A DNA stretch of 64,000 nt. It comes from Acetobacter aceti (GTDB lineage Bacteria > Pseudomonadota > Alphaproteobacteria > Acetobacterales > Acetobacteraceae). Shown piece by piece: positions 35,812 through 46,195 of this stretch. The first letter of the stretch is position 1; every line of letters starts with the position of its first letter. The DNA is taken from positions 2,728,001 through 2,792,000 of the forward strand of contig NZ_CP014692.1 of the NCBI RefSeq assembly GCF_002005445.1, written 5' to 3'. The notes below the pieces were generated by a model that was not told the DNA's origin, searched no databases, and saw only the letters and a program-made list of their open reading frames with translations. The position numbers and the translations under genes are program-made.

Positions 35812-36219
35812 GACGTACCCCAAAACCAGTAGACAGCCTGTTGGGCAAAATTGCCCCCTTGGGCTACGAAGCGCGGTGGATAAGGCGTTTATTCTTCTCA
35901 CGCAAGAAAATTCTGCGTTTATTTTCATGACACTTTCAAGGCGTCACATCACCGGCCAGAATGGTTTGGAAAATCTGACACTATATTCAGATCATTTACT
36001 CTGCGCGATATGCAGATCGCTTATTCTGCGCGGGCTTCTCCGACACGTCTCATGACACAAGCCTGCCACGCAGACATAGCGGATGAATCCCTCACTCCCA
36101 GCAGACCCTGCTGTCATCGATTTAACGTGCAGAACGCGGAATCAGATCATGCGACGGCCATGTTCAGCCTACAAGCCCGTTTTCACTCTTGAGACTGTTC
36201 TCCATCCGTCAGGATTTGT
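35812..36219. other. intergenic region before the glycine riboswitch
   Basis: The region holds the speD upstream area on one side and the start of the gcv leader on the other. The sequence is mixed in composition with no supported gene. Short open frames here are not conserved-looking. Confidence 0.4.
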
Positions 36220-36250
36220 TTGACAGCGACAGGGTGGAATGCGAGATGAT
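36220..36250 (+). promoter_or_regulatory. possible sigma-70 promoter of the gcv operon
   Basis: A consensus -35 box TTGACA is at 36220-36225. A weak -10 candidate, GATGAT at 36245-36250, lies with a 19-base spacer. It stands just before the riboswitch. The -35 box is perfect but the -10 is poor. Confidence 0.35.
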
Positions 36251-36257
36251 CAGACAT

Positions 36258-36420
36258 CACAGAGGGAGAGACCGGTTCTGAACCGGCGCCGAAGGAGCAA
36301 CCGCCCTGGAAACTCTCAGGCAGAAGGACCCTGTGACTGGACATTCTGGAGAGTGGCGCTTCGAGCGCCCGCCGACGGGATAGCGATCTCAGGCAAACGG
36401 ACAGAAGGGGCGCTGGACTG
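36258..36420 (+). promoter_or_regulatory. tandem glycine riboswitch
   Basis: Two glycine aptamers lie in a row ahead of gcvT. The first includes GGGAGAG, GCCGAAGGAGCAA (near 36288-36300) and CTCTCAGGCAGAAGGAC (near 36313-36329). The second includes CTGGAGAG, GCCGACGGGATAGCG and TCTCAGGCAAACGGACAGA (near 36387-36405). These are the conserved cores of the gcvT RNA motif, in the tandem form that binds glycine. It should turn on glycine cleavage when glycine is high. Confidence 0.93.
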
Positions 36421-36495
36421 AACCGGATTATCCGGCATTGGGAGCGTTCTTATAATGTATCAGGCGATTTTTCTCTGTGCTTCCATGGTGCGCCA

Positions 36496-37629
36496 ATGAG
36501 CGAAACCCTGCGGCACACCCCTCTTTTCTCGCTCCATGAAAATTACGGCGCGAAGATGGTCCCCTTCGCCGGTTACGCCATGCCGTTACAGTATGCAGAC
36601 GGCATCATGGCCGAGCATCAGCATACACGGGCTCACGCCGGGCTGTTCGACGTCTCCCACATGGGACAGGTCGCGCTGCATCCCATCGACGGCGACATGG
36701 ATCGCGTGGCGCTCGCACTCGAACGGGTCGTGCCGGTCGATGTTCTGGGGCTGAAACCGGGACGGCAACGCTACGGTTTTCTTACGAATGATGCTGGCGG
36801 AATCCTGGACGACCTGATGATCGTCAACATGGAGACGTGGTTCCTCGTCGTCGTTAATGCAGCCTGCAAGGCTCGGGATATTGCGTTGATGCAGCGCGCA
36901 CTCTCGTCTGAGTGCACGGTGCAGCCACTGGAAGACCGGGCGCTGCTGGCCTTGCAGGGACCACAGGCTGTGACCGCTCTGGAACGGCTGATGCCAGATG
37001 TGGTGTCCATGAAATTCATGGACGCAAAAACGGGTCAGCTGGATGGCGCTGAGGTGATCGTCACGCGCTCCGGCTACACAGGCGAGGATGGCTTCGAGAT
37101 CAGCGTTCCGGCGACAGCAGCCGAACGGATTGCGGAAGCCCTGTTGGCGCAAGCGGAAGTGAAGCCGATCGGTCTTGGCGCCCGTGACAGCCTGCGGCTT
37201 GAAGCGGGTCTCTGCCTCTACGGCTCCGACCTCGATGAAACGACGACGCCTGTGGAAGGCGCGCTGGAATGGGCGATCCAGAAGGCGCGTCGCAGTGGTG
37301 GCGCTCGCGCGGGCGGTTTCCCGGGGGCCGATCTGGTTCTGGCTCAGCTTGAGCATGGCGCCAGCCGTCGCCGCGTTGGGCTTCTGGCTGAAGGGCGCGC
37401 ACCCGTGAGACACGGGGCCGCACTGTTCGCTGACAGCGAAGGCGGCGCCTCGATCGGCGTGGTGACTTCGGGCGCCTTCGGCCCGACACTTCAGGCCCCG
37501 GTCGCCATGGGTTATGTCGAGACTGGTTATATGCTGGCAGGCACAAAGATTTTCGCTGAACTGCGTGGCCGTCGCATTCCGGTGACGGTTGCCGCCATGC
37601 CGTTCGTACCGCCCGGCTTCAAACGCTGA
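36496..37629 (+). CDS. gcvT: glycine cleavage system T protein (aminomethyltransferase)
   Basis: A 377-residue T protein that releases ammonia from the aminomethyl-lipoyl H protein and makes 5,10-methylene-tetrahydrofolate. Typical segments are TPLFSLHENYGAKMVPFAGYAMPLQY, GLFDVSHMGQ, and SGYTGEDGFEISVP, and the C-terminal barrel (RRVGLLAEGRAPVRHGAALF, GVVTSGAFGPTLQAPVAMGYV). Length is close to the family's. It lies 75 bases after the glycine riboswitch and is the first gene of gcvT-gcvH-gcvP. Confidence 0.96.
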   Translation: MSETLRHTPLFSLHENYGAKMVPFAGYAMPLQYADGIMAEHQHTRAHAGLFDVSHMGQVALHPIDGDMDRVALALERVVPVDVLGLKPGRQRYGFLTNDAGGILDDLMIVNMETWFLVVVNAACKARDIALMQRALSSECTVQPLEDRALLALQGPQAVTALERLMPDVVSMKFMDAKTGQLDGAEVIVTRSGYTGEDGFEISVPATAAERIAEALLAQAEVKPIGLGARDSLRLEAGLCLYGSDLDETTTPVEGALEWAIQKARRSGGARAGGFPGADLVLAQLEHGASRRRVGLLAEGRAPVRHGAALFADSEGGASIGVVTSGAFGPTLQAPVAMGYVETGYMLAGTKIFAELRGRRIPVTVAAMPFVPPGFKR

Positions 37630-37720
37630 AACTGAGTGAGCCGGCGCAGGATTATCCCGCGCCAGCAAAAGATTTTCTTCTCCGTGACAATGAACGTCCG
37701 GAGAAAGTGGAGAGAGTGGG

Positions 37721-38086
37721 ATGACGCTTTACTTTACAAAAGAGCACGAGTGGCTGCGCGTTGAAGGTGATGTCGCCGTTGTCGGCATCACGAAACATGC
37801 CGCCGGAGAACTGGGCGAAATCGTATTCTTCGAGCTGAACGTCTCGGCCAACGATCTGCAGCAGGGCGACTCCGTCGCCGTCGTGGAATCCGTCAAGGCC
37901 GCATCCGATGTCTATGCGCCCGTCGACGGCGTTATCCTCGAAGGCAATCCGGATCTTGCGGGCAACCCCGAACTGATCAGCAATGATCCTGAAGGGAATG
38001 GCTGGATGCTGAAAATGACGCTGACAAACAAGGCGCAGCTTGCCGACCTCATGGATGCCGATGCCTACGCAGCGCTGATCGGCTGA
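37721..38086 (+). CDS. gcvH: glycine cleavage system H protein
   Basis: A 121-residue lipoyl carrier of the glycine cleavage complex. The lipoylated Lys59 is in VAVVESVKAASDVYAPVDG. The N-terminal YFTKEHEWLRVEGDVAVVGIT is typical. It shuttles the aminomethyl group between P, T and L proteins. It lies 91 bases after gcvT and 60 before gcvP, with GGAGAGAG just upstream of the ATG. Confidence 0.97.
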   Translation: MTLYFTKEHEWLRVEGDVAVVGITKHAAGELGEIVFFELNVSANDLQQGDSVAVVESVKAASDVYAPVDGVILEGNPDLAGNPELISNDPEGNGWMLKMTLTNKAQLADLMDADAYAALIG

Positions 38087-38146
38087 TCACAGGCGCTTCC
38101 TCAGCATCTGCATTTTGAAACTTTCTTCCTGATACGGGGACAATCC

Positions 38147-41014
38147 GTGCCATCCTGGTCCAGCCTCCTGCCGCCTTCCGACGCTTTTGCCTCCCGCCAT
38201 ATCGGTCCACGCGAAGCCGAGATCGCGGCCATGCTGGGGGCCGTCGGCGCTTCCAGCGAAGAGGTGCTGCGCGAAGAAACGATGCCCGCCTCCATCCGTT
38301 CGAAAGAGCCCATGGGCATCGGACGTGGCTGGTCCGAGGTCGAGGTGCTGGCGCGGTTGCGTGAGATTGCCGGACGCAACAGGGTCATGACCTCACTGAT
38401 CGGTCAGGGTTATTACGGCACGGTGCTGCCAGGAGTTATCCAGCGCAATATTCTGGAAAATCCTGCGTGGTACACAGCCTACACGCCGTATCAGCCGGAA
38501 ATCAGCCAGGGTCGTCTCGAAGCGCTGCTGAACTTCCAGACGCTGGTGACGGAACTGACCGGCCTCGATATCGCCAACGCCTCTCTGCTGGATGAAGCGA
38601 CGGCAGCAGCGGAAGCCATGGCGCTGGCCAGGCGCGTGGCGAAGAGCAGGTCGAACATATTCTTTGTCGATGCCGACACGCATCCTCAGACACTGGCCGT
38701 TCTGCGGACCCGTGCGGAGCCGTTCGGTTTCGAGATCCTCGTTGGCGACATCGGGCACGATCTGGATGCGTCCACCGTGTTCGGAGCGCTGTTTTCCTAT
38801 CCCGGCACGTCCGGTGCGGTGCGCGATCCACGGGCGGCCATTGAATCCCTGCATGAAGCCGGTGCGATTGCCGTCATCGCAGCCGATCCGCTGGCGCTCA
38901 CCCTTCTGAAATCTCCCGGTGAACTCGGGGCGGATATCGCCATCGGCTCCATGCAGCGTTTCGGCGTCCCGATGGGCTTTGGCGGTCCGCACGCGGCTTA
39001 CATGGCGGTGCGCGACGCCTACAAGCGCAATATGCCGGGCCGTCTGGTCGGCGTGTCGGTGGATGCCGCAGGACAGCCTGCCTACCGTCTGGCGCTCCAG
39101 ACCCGCGAACAGCATATCCGCCGCGAAAAGGCGACGTCAAACATCTGCACGGCGCAAGTTCTGCTCGCCAATATCGCCGCCATGTATGCCGTCTATCACG
39201 GTCCGGAAGGTCTGAAAGCCATCGCGGAACGCGTTGCTGGACTGACAGCGGCTCTGGCGTCCGGTTTGCGTGCGCTCGGTGTAGAGGTGCAGACAACAGC
39301 CGTGTTCGACACGCTGACAGTTCGCGTTACACCTGAAAAAGCTCAAGAAATTCACCAGAGCGCCATTGCCGCAGGCATGAATTTCCGTCGCGTCGGCGAG
39401 GGTGTGATTGGTCTCTCGCTTGACGAAACCACCACGCCGGAAGTGATTGAGGCTGTCTGGCGCTGCTTCGATCCGGATTGCCCAACGGAAGCGCTCGCTG
39501 CGGCGGCAGATCCGACGCCCGGCCTGTCTTCCGACATTCCCGATGGGCTGTTCCGCGAAAAATCCTTTCTACAGCAGGCCGTCTTTTCGTCCTATCATTC
39601 CGAGACGGACATGCTGCGCTATCTGCGTCGCCTCGCCGACAAGGATCTGGCGCTGGACCGCACGATGATTCCGCTCGGCTCCTGTACGATGAAACTGAAC
39701 GCCACCGTCGAGATGACGCCGATCACATGGCCCGGCTTCTGTGATCTGCATCCATTTGCGCCCGCCGACCAGACGGAAGGCTACACCGAGCTGTTCAGCG
39801 ATCTTGAGTCATGGCTCTGCGCGGTCAGCGGTTATGACGCCGTGTCGCTCCAGCCAAACTCCGGCGCACAGGGCGAATATGCGGGGCTGCTGGCCATTCG
39901 CGGCTATCATCGTGCGCGTGGTCAGGAGCAGCGTGATGTCTGTCTGATCCCGGCCTCCGCGCACGGCACCAACCCGGCGTCCGCGCAGATGGCGGCCATG
40001 AAAGTCGTTGTCGTGAAATGCGATGATGACGGCAATGTGGATATGGATGACCTGAAAGCCAAGATCGTCCGGCACGCCGACACGCTGGCGGCGATCATGA
40101 TCACCTATCCCTCCACGCACGGTGTGTTTGAAGAGTCCGTCCGCGACATCTGTGCGCTGGTGCATGAGGCAGGCGGGCAGGTCTATCTCGACGGCGCGAA
40201 CATGAACGCGCAGGTCGGCCTGTCCCAGCCGGGCAAGTATGGCGCGGATGTCAGCCATTTCAACCTGCACAAGACATTCTGCATCCCGCATGGCGGTGGC
40301 GGACCGGGCATGGGACCGATTGGGGTGCGTTCGCATCTCGCACCGTTTCTGCCGGGACGTCCGGAACTTGGCGAAGACCTTGCCGTGTCCGCCGCCCCGT
40401 TTGGTTCGGCCTCGATCCTGCCGATCTCGTGGGCCTATATCCGCCTGATGGGGGATGAAGGACTGGCGCGGGCGACCACCCTCGCCATTCTGAATTCGAA
40501 CTATATCGTGGCCCGTCTTTCTGACGCCTATCCCATCCTCTATCGCGGCACGAAGGGCCGGGTTGCGCATGAATGCATCGTCGATCTGCGTCCTATCAGG
40601 GATGCGACAGGTGTGACCGTGGATGACATCGCCAAGCGTCTGGTGGATTTCGGTTTCCACGCGCCGACCGTCAGTTTTCCGGTGCCCGGCACATTCATGA
40701 TCGAGCCGACTGAATCCGAGGGCAAGCGTGAACTTGACCGATTCTGCGATGCGATGCTGGCGATCCGCGAAGAAATCCGTCAGATCGAGACTGGCGTGAT
40801 TGCAGTCGAGGCGTCTGCCCTGCGTCATGCGCCCCATACAGCACGGGATCTGGCGGTAACGGCCTGGGACCGCGCTTATGAGCGCGCGGAAGGATGCTTC
40901 CCGGCAGGTGTCGCACCCTCAACGAAATACTGGCCCCCGGTCGGACGCATTGACAATGCCTACGGTGACCGCAATCTGGTCTGCGCCTGTCCGGAACTAT
41001 CTTCGTATTTGTGA
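38147..41014 (+). CDS. gcvP: glycine dehydrogenase (decarboxylating), P protein
   Basis: A 955-residue PLP enzyme that decarboxylates glycine and passes the aminomethyl group to the lipoyl arm of GcvH. It is the single-chain form (not split into GcvPA/GcvPB). The PLP lysine is Lys709 in [17 protein letters not shown]. Other motifs are [19 protein letters not shown] near the N-terminus, and [14 protein letters not shown] and [10 protein letters not shown] in the catalytic half. The start is a GTG (38147). It closes the gcv operon; the lipoamide dehydrogenase L protein is not encoded here. Confidence 0.97.
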   Translation: MPSWSSLLPPSDAFASRHIGPREAEIAAMLGAVGASSEEVLREETMPASIRSKEPMGIGRGWSEVEVLARLREIAGRNRVMTSLIGQGYYGTVLPGVIQRNILENPAWYTAYTPYQPEISQGRLEALLNFQTLVTELTGLDIANASLLDEATAAAEAMALARRVAKSRSNIFFVDADTHPQTLAVLRTRAEPFGFEILVGDIGHDLDASTVFGALFSYPGTSGAVRDPRAAIESLHEAGAIAVIAADPLALTLLKSPGELGADIAIGSMQRFGVPMGFGGPHAAYMAVRDAYKRNMPGRLVGVSVDAAGQPAYRLALQTREQHIRREKATSNICTAQVLLANIAAMYAVYHGPEGLKAIAERVAGLTAALASGLRALGVEVQTTAVFDTLTVRVTPEKAQEIHQSAIAAGMNFRRVGEGVIGLSLDETTTPEVIEAVWRCFDPDCPTEALAAAADPTPGLSSDIPDGLFREKSFLQQAVFSSYHSETDMLRYLRRLADKDLALDRTMIPLGSCTMKLNATVEMTPITWPGFCDLHPFAPADQTEGYTELFSDLESWLCAVSGYDAVSLQPNSGAQGEYAGLLAIRGYHRARGQEQRDVCLIPASAHGTNPASAQMAAMKVVVVKCDDDGNVDMDDLKAKIVRHADTLAAIMITYPSTHGVFEESVRDICALVHEAGGQVYLDGANMNAQVGLSQPGKYGADVSHFNLHKTFCIPHGGGGPGMGPIGVRSHLAPFLPGRPELGEDLAVSAAPFGSASILPISWAYIRLMGDEGLARATTLAILNSNYIVARLSDAYPILYRGTKGRVAHECIVDLRPIRDATGVTVDDIAKRLVDFGFHAPTVSFPVPGTFMIEPTESEGKRELDRFCDAMLAIREEIRQIETGVIAVEASALRHAPHTARDLAVTAWDRAYERAEGCFPAGVAPSTKYWPPVGRIDNAYGDRNLVCACPELSSYL

Positions 41015-41067
41015 GTTTTATCTGGGCGAGCGCGTAATTCTGACGCTTTTTCGGGATAACCAGATCA

Positions 41068-41442
41068 ATGACAAAGGCGCCTTCCGCCCTCGGCGCACGT
41101 TTGGGCAGTCATGAAACTTTGGGACAACGGATCAGGGCATTGCGGCACTATGCCGGGATGACCCAGGTGGGGGTGGCTGCAGCTCTAGGGCTTTCACGCA
41201 GCGCCATCGCTCACTGGGAGACGGATCGGGATGGCCGGGTCAAGGAATACCTTCCCCGCCTTGCCGAACTGTTCGAGGTTCCTGTCGAAGTTTTTCTGAC
41301 TGGCATGGCCACGCAGGAAGCAGTGGTCCAACTGACAATCGACGAGATTGACCTTTTACGGCTCTATCGCAGTCTGGACGTGGGTGAACGTCTTTCCGTG
41401 CAGCGCTCTATTGCCCGGATTCTGGATCGCAAGAAAAAATAG
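41068..41442 (+). CDS. XRE-family helix-turn-helix regulator
   Basis: A 124-residue DNA-binding protein. The helix-turn-helix lies at about 20-50 (IRALRHYAGMTQVGVAAALGLSRSAIAHWETDRDG), followed by a helical tail with TIDEIDLLRLYRSL. Proteins of this form are small repressors; the target cannot be told from the sequence. It starts 54 bases after gcvP on the same strand, so it may be co-transcribed with the gcv genes. Confidence 0.8.
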   Translation: MTKAPSALGARLGSHETLGQRIRALRHYAGMTQVGVAAALGLSRSAIAHWETDRDGRVKEYLPRLAELFEVPVEVFLTGMATQEAVVQLTIDEIDLLRLYRSLDVGERLSVQRSIARILDRKKK

Positions 41443-41601
41443 CGTCCGGACTGGTTACGATCGGAAAACGGCTCTGGATACGCCATGTCTTCCCAATTTG
41501 AGTCCCTGCTCAATGCCGTAAAATCCCGCCTCCTTCATCCCGCCAGATGGCACAGCATCTTCGGGACCCGTCCGTTTCGTAGAAAAATAAAGGGACTTTC
41601 C

Positions 41602-42651
41602 TCACGCTGTAAAAAAATGACTCAGTCCCATATTTCGTAACGCCCGCCGATAGGCGATTGAACTCCGATCAGCCATGACATGCGCTTCCAGAGCGGGGTC
41701 GAGCGGCAGGTTTTCGGGCTTCTGCGCCTCCACCAGCGCACGATCTTCTTCAAACACTCGGCGATTGAATTCGTAAACAGCTTCAACATCGCCATTTGTA
41801 TCGAAATTACGGCATATTGGCGCGAACATCCGCGTCATGCGCGCCGACACTGGCGAGGCCGCATTCATGATGACCAGTCGCTCGTCATTTGGAAAATGGA
41901 TTTCAAGAGTGGCCGTGAACGGCACATGCACACGGAAATGACGCAGCCATTCAAATCCTTCCGGGGCCGTATTCTCTATTTCATGCGGATAATTGGCGAC
42001 GGAACTCCGGTATTCCGCCTCAAAGCCGTAGGATCTCATTTTGGGAACATAGCTGGGAACAACAGCGTTTTCAGGGTCCGCAAATGTCGCCGTATGCACA
42101 AAGGCGAAATGTGCGACATCAATAAATCCTTCGACCTGCCGTCCGGCAAAGCCTGCAATATCAATCCACGGGCAGGTAATCTGCTGATAGGCTGCATCAT
42201 CCCAGTGCGGCATGTCTGCAATCGCCGGTTCATGTCCAGCAGGCCTTAGACATGTCCAGATCAGTCCATACCGCTCCACCGCCGGATAAGTGCGCAGGTT
42301 AAGTTTTTTCGGTATCGCACTGTCCGGATGAGCCGGTATATGCACACACTGCCCATGCGAGCCGAACTCGAACCCATGATAGGCGCAGGCCAGCGTGTCG
42401 ACTTTGCATTTTCCCATGCTGAGCGGCACGCCGCGATGAGGGCAGAGATCATCCGCCACAACAATGGAGCCTGCGCTGCGATACAGCACGAGCGGTGCAT
42501 CCAGAAGCGTCACCCCAAGCGGGGCGCTGCCCGTCAACTCGCGGGAAAGCGCCACAGGGTGCCAGCAGGCTGCCAGGATATTCCAGTCCGATGCATCGAA
42601 GGTACATTGCCGTGGCAGATCTGCAGACCGGGTGGCGGAGACTGTGTCCAT
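41602..42651 (-). CDS. Rieske [2Fe-2S] aromatic-ring-hydroxylating oxygenase, alpha subunit
   Basis: A 349-residue oxygenase of the Rieske non-heme iron family. The Rieske ligands are Cys70 and His72 (CPHRG) and Cys89 and His92 (CAYHGF). The mononuclear iron site begins in FIDVAHFAFVH (two His). The family includes vanillate O-demethylase, pheophorbide oxygenase-like and carnitine oxygenases; the substrate is unknown. ATG at 42651 has GGGAGC upstream. The frame stays open to 42855. No reductase partner is adjacent, so electrons must come from elsewhere. Confidence 0.8.
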   Translation of the reverse strand: MDTVSATRSADLPRQCTFDASDWNILAACWHPVALSRELTGSAPLGVTLLDAPLVLYRSAGSIVVADDLCPHRGVPLSMGKCKVDTLACAYHGFEFGSHGQCVHIPAHPDSAIPKKLNLRTYPAVERYGLIWTCLRPAGHEPAIADMPHWDDAAYQQITCPWIDIAGFAGRQVEGFIDVAHFAFVHTATFADPENAVVPSYVPKMRSYGFEAEYRSSVANYPHEIENTAPEGFEWLRHFRVHVPFTATLEIHFPNDERLVIMNAASPVSARMTRMFAPICRNFDTNGDVEAVYEFNRRVFEEDRALVEAQKPENLPLDPALEAHVMADRSSIAYRRALRNMGLSHFFTA

Positions 42652-42872
42652 GTACGTCGCTCCCGCAAAAAATAATGGAAACAGAATGACACGTGTGGAA
42701 GCGAGGCGGAATAGAGGTTCTGCGACCCGGTCGGAAAGGGTCGCGACGATTTCCGGAAAGCATTGAGCGAGGGCATTCGACCTGATGACTGCTCCCAAAA
42801 CCAGCCCGTGGCGCAGGCTTTCAGTCATGCGGGCATTTTTGGTAAATCTTTTCAAATCGCTTCAGGGAAGCC

Positions 42873-42912
42873 CTTGTTTCAGCAGATGTTGAAACAAGTT
42901 TTATTTTTTATT
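42873..42912 (+). terminator. orphan intrinsic terminator-like hairpin
   Basis: CTTGTTTCA (42873-42881) pairs with TGAAACAAG (42890-42898) and is followed by TTTTATTTTTTATTA on the plus strand. No plus-strand gene precedes it closely, and it lies 5' to the minus-strand Rieske gene. Confidence 0.65.
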
Positions 42913-43105
42913 ATCAGTTTTCCAATCTGGTAAAGCCTTTATTGATACTCCATGCTTGATGCTTGGATTTCCTCTGTCCCGAGAGAATCAGACTCGTCTT
43001 CCATCAGGAGGACGACTGATGTGCCTGTGTGACAGAATTTTTTTCTATCACGTTCAATTCTGACTTTAACAAATTGATATATAAAGGTATTCATATTAAT
43101 AATAA

Positions 43106-43120
43106 TGGCACTTAGTGCCA
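43106..43120. promoter_or_regulatory. perfect 15-bp palindrome, possible operator
   Basis: TGGCACT-T-AGTGCCA is a perfect palindrome with 7-bp arms about 145 bases before the aldehyde dehydrogenase start. It may bind a dimeric regulator. Confidence 0.45.
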
Positions 43121-43266
43121 CCAATCACAGTTATGTTACCTCTCGCCACGTTGCCGCATCCCTCCCGTCAATATATCCAAAAATACAGTTATCAAGACCA
43201 GAGCAGTCCTGATTACATTTCTACCATTTCTCACTCAGGCAGCACACCAGACATACGGAGTCACCC

Positions 43267-44772
43267 ATGTCGGTTACACAGGAACCTCCTTTCAAATCCC
43301 GTTACGGTAACTATATCGGCGGTGAGTGGAAAGCGCCCGTAAAGGGCGAATACATGAAGAACATCTCGCCGGTGGATGGCCGCACACTGTGCGAAGTGCC
43401 GCAGTCCACGGCTGAAGATGTCGAACTGGCTCTGGATGCCGCGCACAAGGCGTTCAAGGGTTGGGCTCACACCTCCATCGCCGATCGCTCCAACATCCTC
43501 CTCAAGGCCGCCGATCGCATGGAGGCCAATCTTGAGCTTCTGGCGCGCGCCGAGACCTGGGATAACGGCAAGCCGATCCGTGAAACGACGCATGCCGACA
43601 TTCCTCTGGCGATCGACCATTTCCGTTACTTCGCCGGCTGTATCCGCGCTCAGGAAGGCGGCATCACCGATATCAATGAAGATACGGTCGCCTATCACTT
43701 CCACGAGCCGCTTGGTGTGGTCGGCCAGATCATCCCCTGGAACTTCCCGCTGCTGATGGGCGCATGGAAGCTGGCTCCGGCACTGGCCGCAGGCAACTGT
43801 GTCGTCATGAAGCCCGCCGAGACGACACCGGCCAGCATGCTGGTGCTGATGGAACTCATCGGCGACCTGTTTCCGCCGGGAACGCTGAACATCGTCAACG
43901 GTCTGGGCCGTGATGTCGGTGCGGCGCTATCCAACAGCACCCGTATCGCCAAGATCGCCTTCACGGGCTCCACCCCGACCGGCAAGATGATCGCACACGC
44001 TGCCGCTGAAAACCTGATCCCGGCCACGCTGGAACTGGGCGGCAAGTCACCAAACATCTTCTTCGCCGATGTCATGGACCATGACGACGACTATCTCGAC
44101 AAGGCGCTGGAAGGCTTCACCCTGTTCGCGCTCAATCAGGGCCAGATCTGCTCCTGCCCCAGCCGGGCGCTGATTCAGGAATCCATCTACGAGAAATTCA
44201 TCGAACGCGTCATCCCCCGCGTGAAGGCCATCAAGCAGGGCAATCCGCTTGATCCCGAGACGATGATGGGCGCCCAGAACTCGCTGATGCAGCAGAACAA
44301 GATTCTGGAATATATCGACATTGGCCGTGATGAGGACAAAGCCCAGCTTCTGGTCGGCGGCGCCAAGCCTGATCTCGGCAACGCCTTCAAGGACGGTTTC
44401 TATGTCGAGCCGACCGTGTTCCGTGGCGACAGAAACATGCGTATCTTCCGCGAGGAAATCTTTGGCCCGGTTCTGGCGGTCACGACCTTCAAGGATGAAG
44501 CCGAGGCACTCGCCATCGCCAACGACACCGAGTTCGGACTGGGGTCAGGCGTCTGGTCGCGTAACGGCAACATCTGTCACCGCACCGCCAAGGGTCTTGA
44601 AGCCGGTCGCGTCTGGGTGAACTGCTATCATGTGTATCCAGCCGGCGCTGCATTCGGCGGTTATAAAAAGTCCGGCATCGGACGTGAAACTCACAAGATG
44701 GTTCTTGAACATTATCAGCAGACCAAGAACATTCTCACCAGCTACTCCGAGAAGAAGCTTGGTTTCTTCTGA
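43267..44772 (+). CDS. NAD-dependent aldehyde dehydrogenase (acetaldehyde/ExaC-AcoD-like)
   Basis: A 501-residue aldehyde dehydrogenase oxidising an aldehyde to its acid with NAD. Catalytic Cys295 lies in [11 protein letters not shown], and the Glu motif is [12 protein letters not shown]. The cofactor loop is [22 protein letters not shown] and [11 protein letters not shown]. The close fit to ExaC/AcoD-type enzymes (C-terminal [25 protein letters not shown]) suggests acetaldehyde or a similar short aldehyde, fitting the ethanol metabolism of acetic acid bacteria. Its partner gene 84 bases downstream encodes NDH-2. Confidence 0.92.
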   Translation: MSVTQEPPFKSRYGNYIGGEWKAPVKGEYMKNISPVDGRTLCEVPQSTAEDVELALDAAHKAFKGWAHTSIADRSNILLKAADRMEANLELLARAETWDNGKPIRETTHADIPLAIDHFRYFAGCIRAQEGGITDINEDTVAYHFHEPLGVVGQIIPWNFPLLMGAWKLAPALAAGNCVVMKPAETTPASMLVLMELIGDLFPPGTLNIVNGLGRDVGAALSNSTRIAKIAFTGSTPTGKMIAHAAAENLIPATLELGGKSPNIFFADVMDHDDDYLDKALEGFTLFALNQGQICSCPSRALIQESIYEKFIERVIPRVKAIKQGNPLDPETMMGAQNSLMQQNKILEYIDIGRDEDKAQLLVGGAKPDLGNAFKDGFYVEPTVFRGDRNMRIFREEIFGPVLAVTTFKDEAEALAIANDTEFGLGSGVWSRNGNICHRTAKGLEAGRVWVNCYHVYPAGAAFGGYKKSGIGRETHKMVLEHYQQTKNILTSYSEKKLGFF

Positions 44773-44856
44773 TACAACAGGGAGGAAGCGTGTCAGGGCG
44801 CTTCCTCTCCCCTATATCCTTTATCCGACGTTCCACAGCGAGTACAGGAAAGAACC

Positions 44857-46140
44857 ATGAGCCAAAAATCCGAAATCCTGATCGTTGGCGGTGGCGTCGC
44901 AGGACTTGCACTGGCAACCCGTCTGGGTAATTCGCTCGGCAAACAGGGACAGGCGCGGATCACCCTGATCGACAAGAGCTTTTCGCATGTCTGGAAGCCG
45001 ATGCTGCATTGTTTCGCAGCGGGCACGGCCCAGAACGAGAATGACCGCATCAGTTTCATGGCGCAGGCCAGTGAGCACCACTTCGAATTCTGGCCAGGCG
45101 AGGTCATCGGCATAGACCGGGATAAACGACAGGCTGTCCTCGGTCCACTCCGCAGTTCGGATGGAACGGTGGTTCTGGAAGGCCGCACCGTCGAATATGA
45201 CGCGCTGATCCTGTCCATTGGCAGTTGCGCCAATGATTTCGGCACCCCCGGCGTCGCCGAACATTGCCTGTTCATCGACAATCTTGTCGAAGCCAACGGG
45301 TTCAACGAAAAATTCCGTATGGAGCTGCTGCGGGCCTATGCAGGCGACGGCGCGCTCGACATCGCCATTGTTGGTGGTGGCGCGACAGGCACCCAGCTCG
45401 CCGCCGAACTGCACAAGGCGCTGGAACTCGTTCGCCTGCACAGCTTCTCCCAGACACCCCCTGCCCTGAACATCACACTTCTGGAAGCCGGCCCGCGTAT
45501 CCTGCCCGCCTTCCCGGAACAGGTTTCCGAGGCTGCCCAGAAAGAACTCGAACGCATCGGCGTGAAAGTCCGCACCTCGGCCATGGTGTCGGGAGCGGAT
45601 GAAAACGGCTTCAGTCTGAAAGACGGCAGCCATGCGCCCGCTACCCTGCGTGTCTGGGCGGCAGGAGTGAAAGCTCCCGAAGTGACCAGCGGCTTCGGCG
45701 GACTGTCTCTCAGCCGCTCGGGCCAGATCCTGATCAATCCCAATCTGCAGACGGTCGATGATCCGGCCATCTTCGCCATGGGCGATTGCAGCTATATTGT
45801 GAACGACCCCCTGCCCCCGACTGCTCAGGTCGCCCGTCAGCAGGCGCATCATCTGGCCCGCCATCTGCCGGCATGGCTACGCGACAAGCGCGAAGTCCCG
45901 TCCTGCGTGTTCAACAACAAAGGCGCGATTGTCGCTCTCGGCAACTATAACGGCTGGGGTACCCTACCGGGCGGCACCGTCTTTGGCGGCGGCGTTTTCC
46001 ACGGCCTGTCCGCCCGTCTCGGTCATCTCGCGCTCTATCGTCAGCATCAGATTGAACTGTACGGACTCACCCGTGGATTGATGTCCTGCTTCTCGGACTG
46101 GGTGGACTCCCTCGTCCGTCCGTCCGTCAGACTGGACTGA
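44857..46140 (+). CDS. ndh: type II NADH dehydrogenase (NDH-2)-like flavoprotein
   Basis: A 427-residue FAD enzyme that oxidises NADH and reduces quinone at the membrane without pumping protons. The FAD Rossmann motif is ILIVGGGVAGLALATRLG. The second dinucleotide motif is IAIVGGGATGTQLAAELH. The FAD-end signature is IFAMGDCSYI. The C-terminal part carries a membrane-anchoring amphipathic region (FHGLSARLGHLALYRQHQIELYG). It follows the aldehyde dehydrogenase by 84 bases and probably reoxidises its NADH. Confidence 0.9.
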   Translation: MSQKSEILIVGGGVAGLALATRLGNSLGKQGQARITLIDKSFSHVWKPMLHCFAAGTAQNENDRISFMAQASEHHFEFWPGEVIGIDRDKRQAVLGPLRSSDGTVVLEGRTVEYDALILSIGSCANDFGTPGVAEHCLFIDNLVEANGFNEKFRMELLRAYAGDGALDIAIVGGGATGTQLAAELHKALELVRLHSFSQTPPALNITLLEAGPRILPAFPEQVSEAAQKELERIGVKVRTSAMVSGADENGFSLKDGSHAPATLRVWAAGVKAPEVTSGFGGLSLSRSGQILINPNLQTVDDPAIFAMGDCSYIVNDPLPPTAQVARQQAHHLARHLPAWLRDKREVPSCVFNNKGAIVALGNYNGWGTLPGGTVFGGGVFHGLSARLGHLALYRQHQIELYGLTRGLMSCFSDWVDSLVRPSVRLD

Positions 46141-46195
46141 CATCACCACAGGATGTTCCGCGCCGGGAAGCAGTCCTGTGCGGAACGCGCTACTT

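Larger units (their letters stand above)
42652..43266. other. intergenic region between Rieske and aldehyde dehydrogenase genes
   Basis: It holds an intrinsic terminator-like hairpin at 42873-42912 and a palindrome at 43106-43120. An upstream in-frame extension of the Rieske gene (42652-42855) is open but not supported as coding. The stretch 43040-43110 is AT-rich, as expected for the aldehyde dehydrogenase promoter. Confidence 0.45.

Noticed and set aside
42652..42855. N-terminal extension of the Rieske protein
   Set aside because: The start at 42651 has a good ribosome site and the extension has no family similarity.
43106..43124. Sigma-54 promoter suggested by TGGCAC
   Set aside because: GG and GC elements are separated by 8 bases, not the 10 required.
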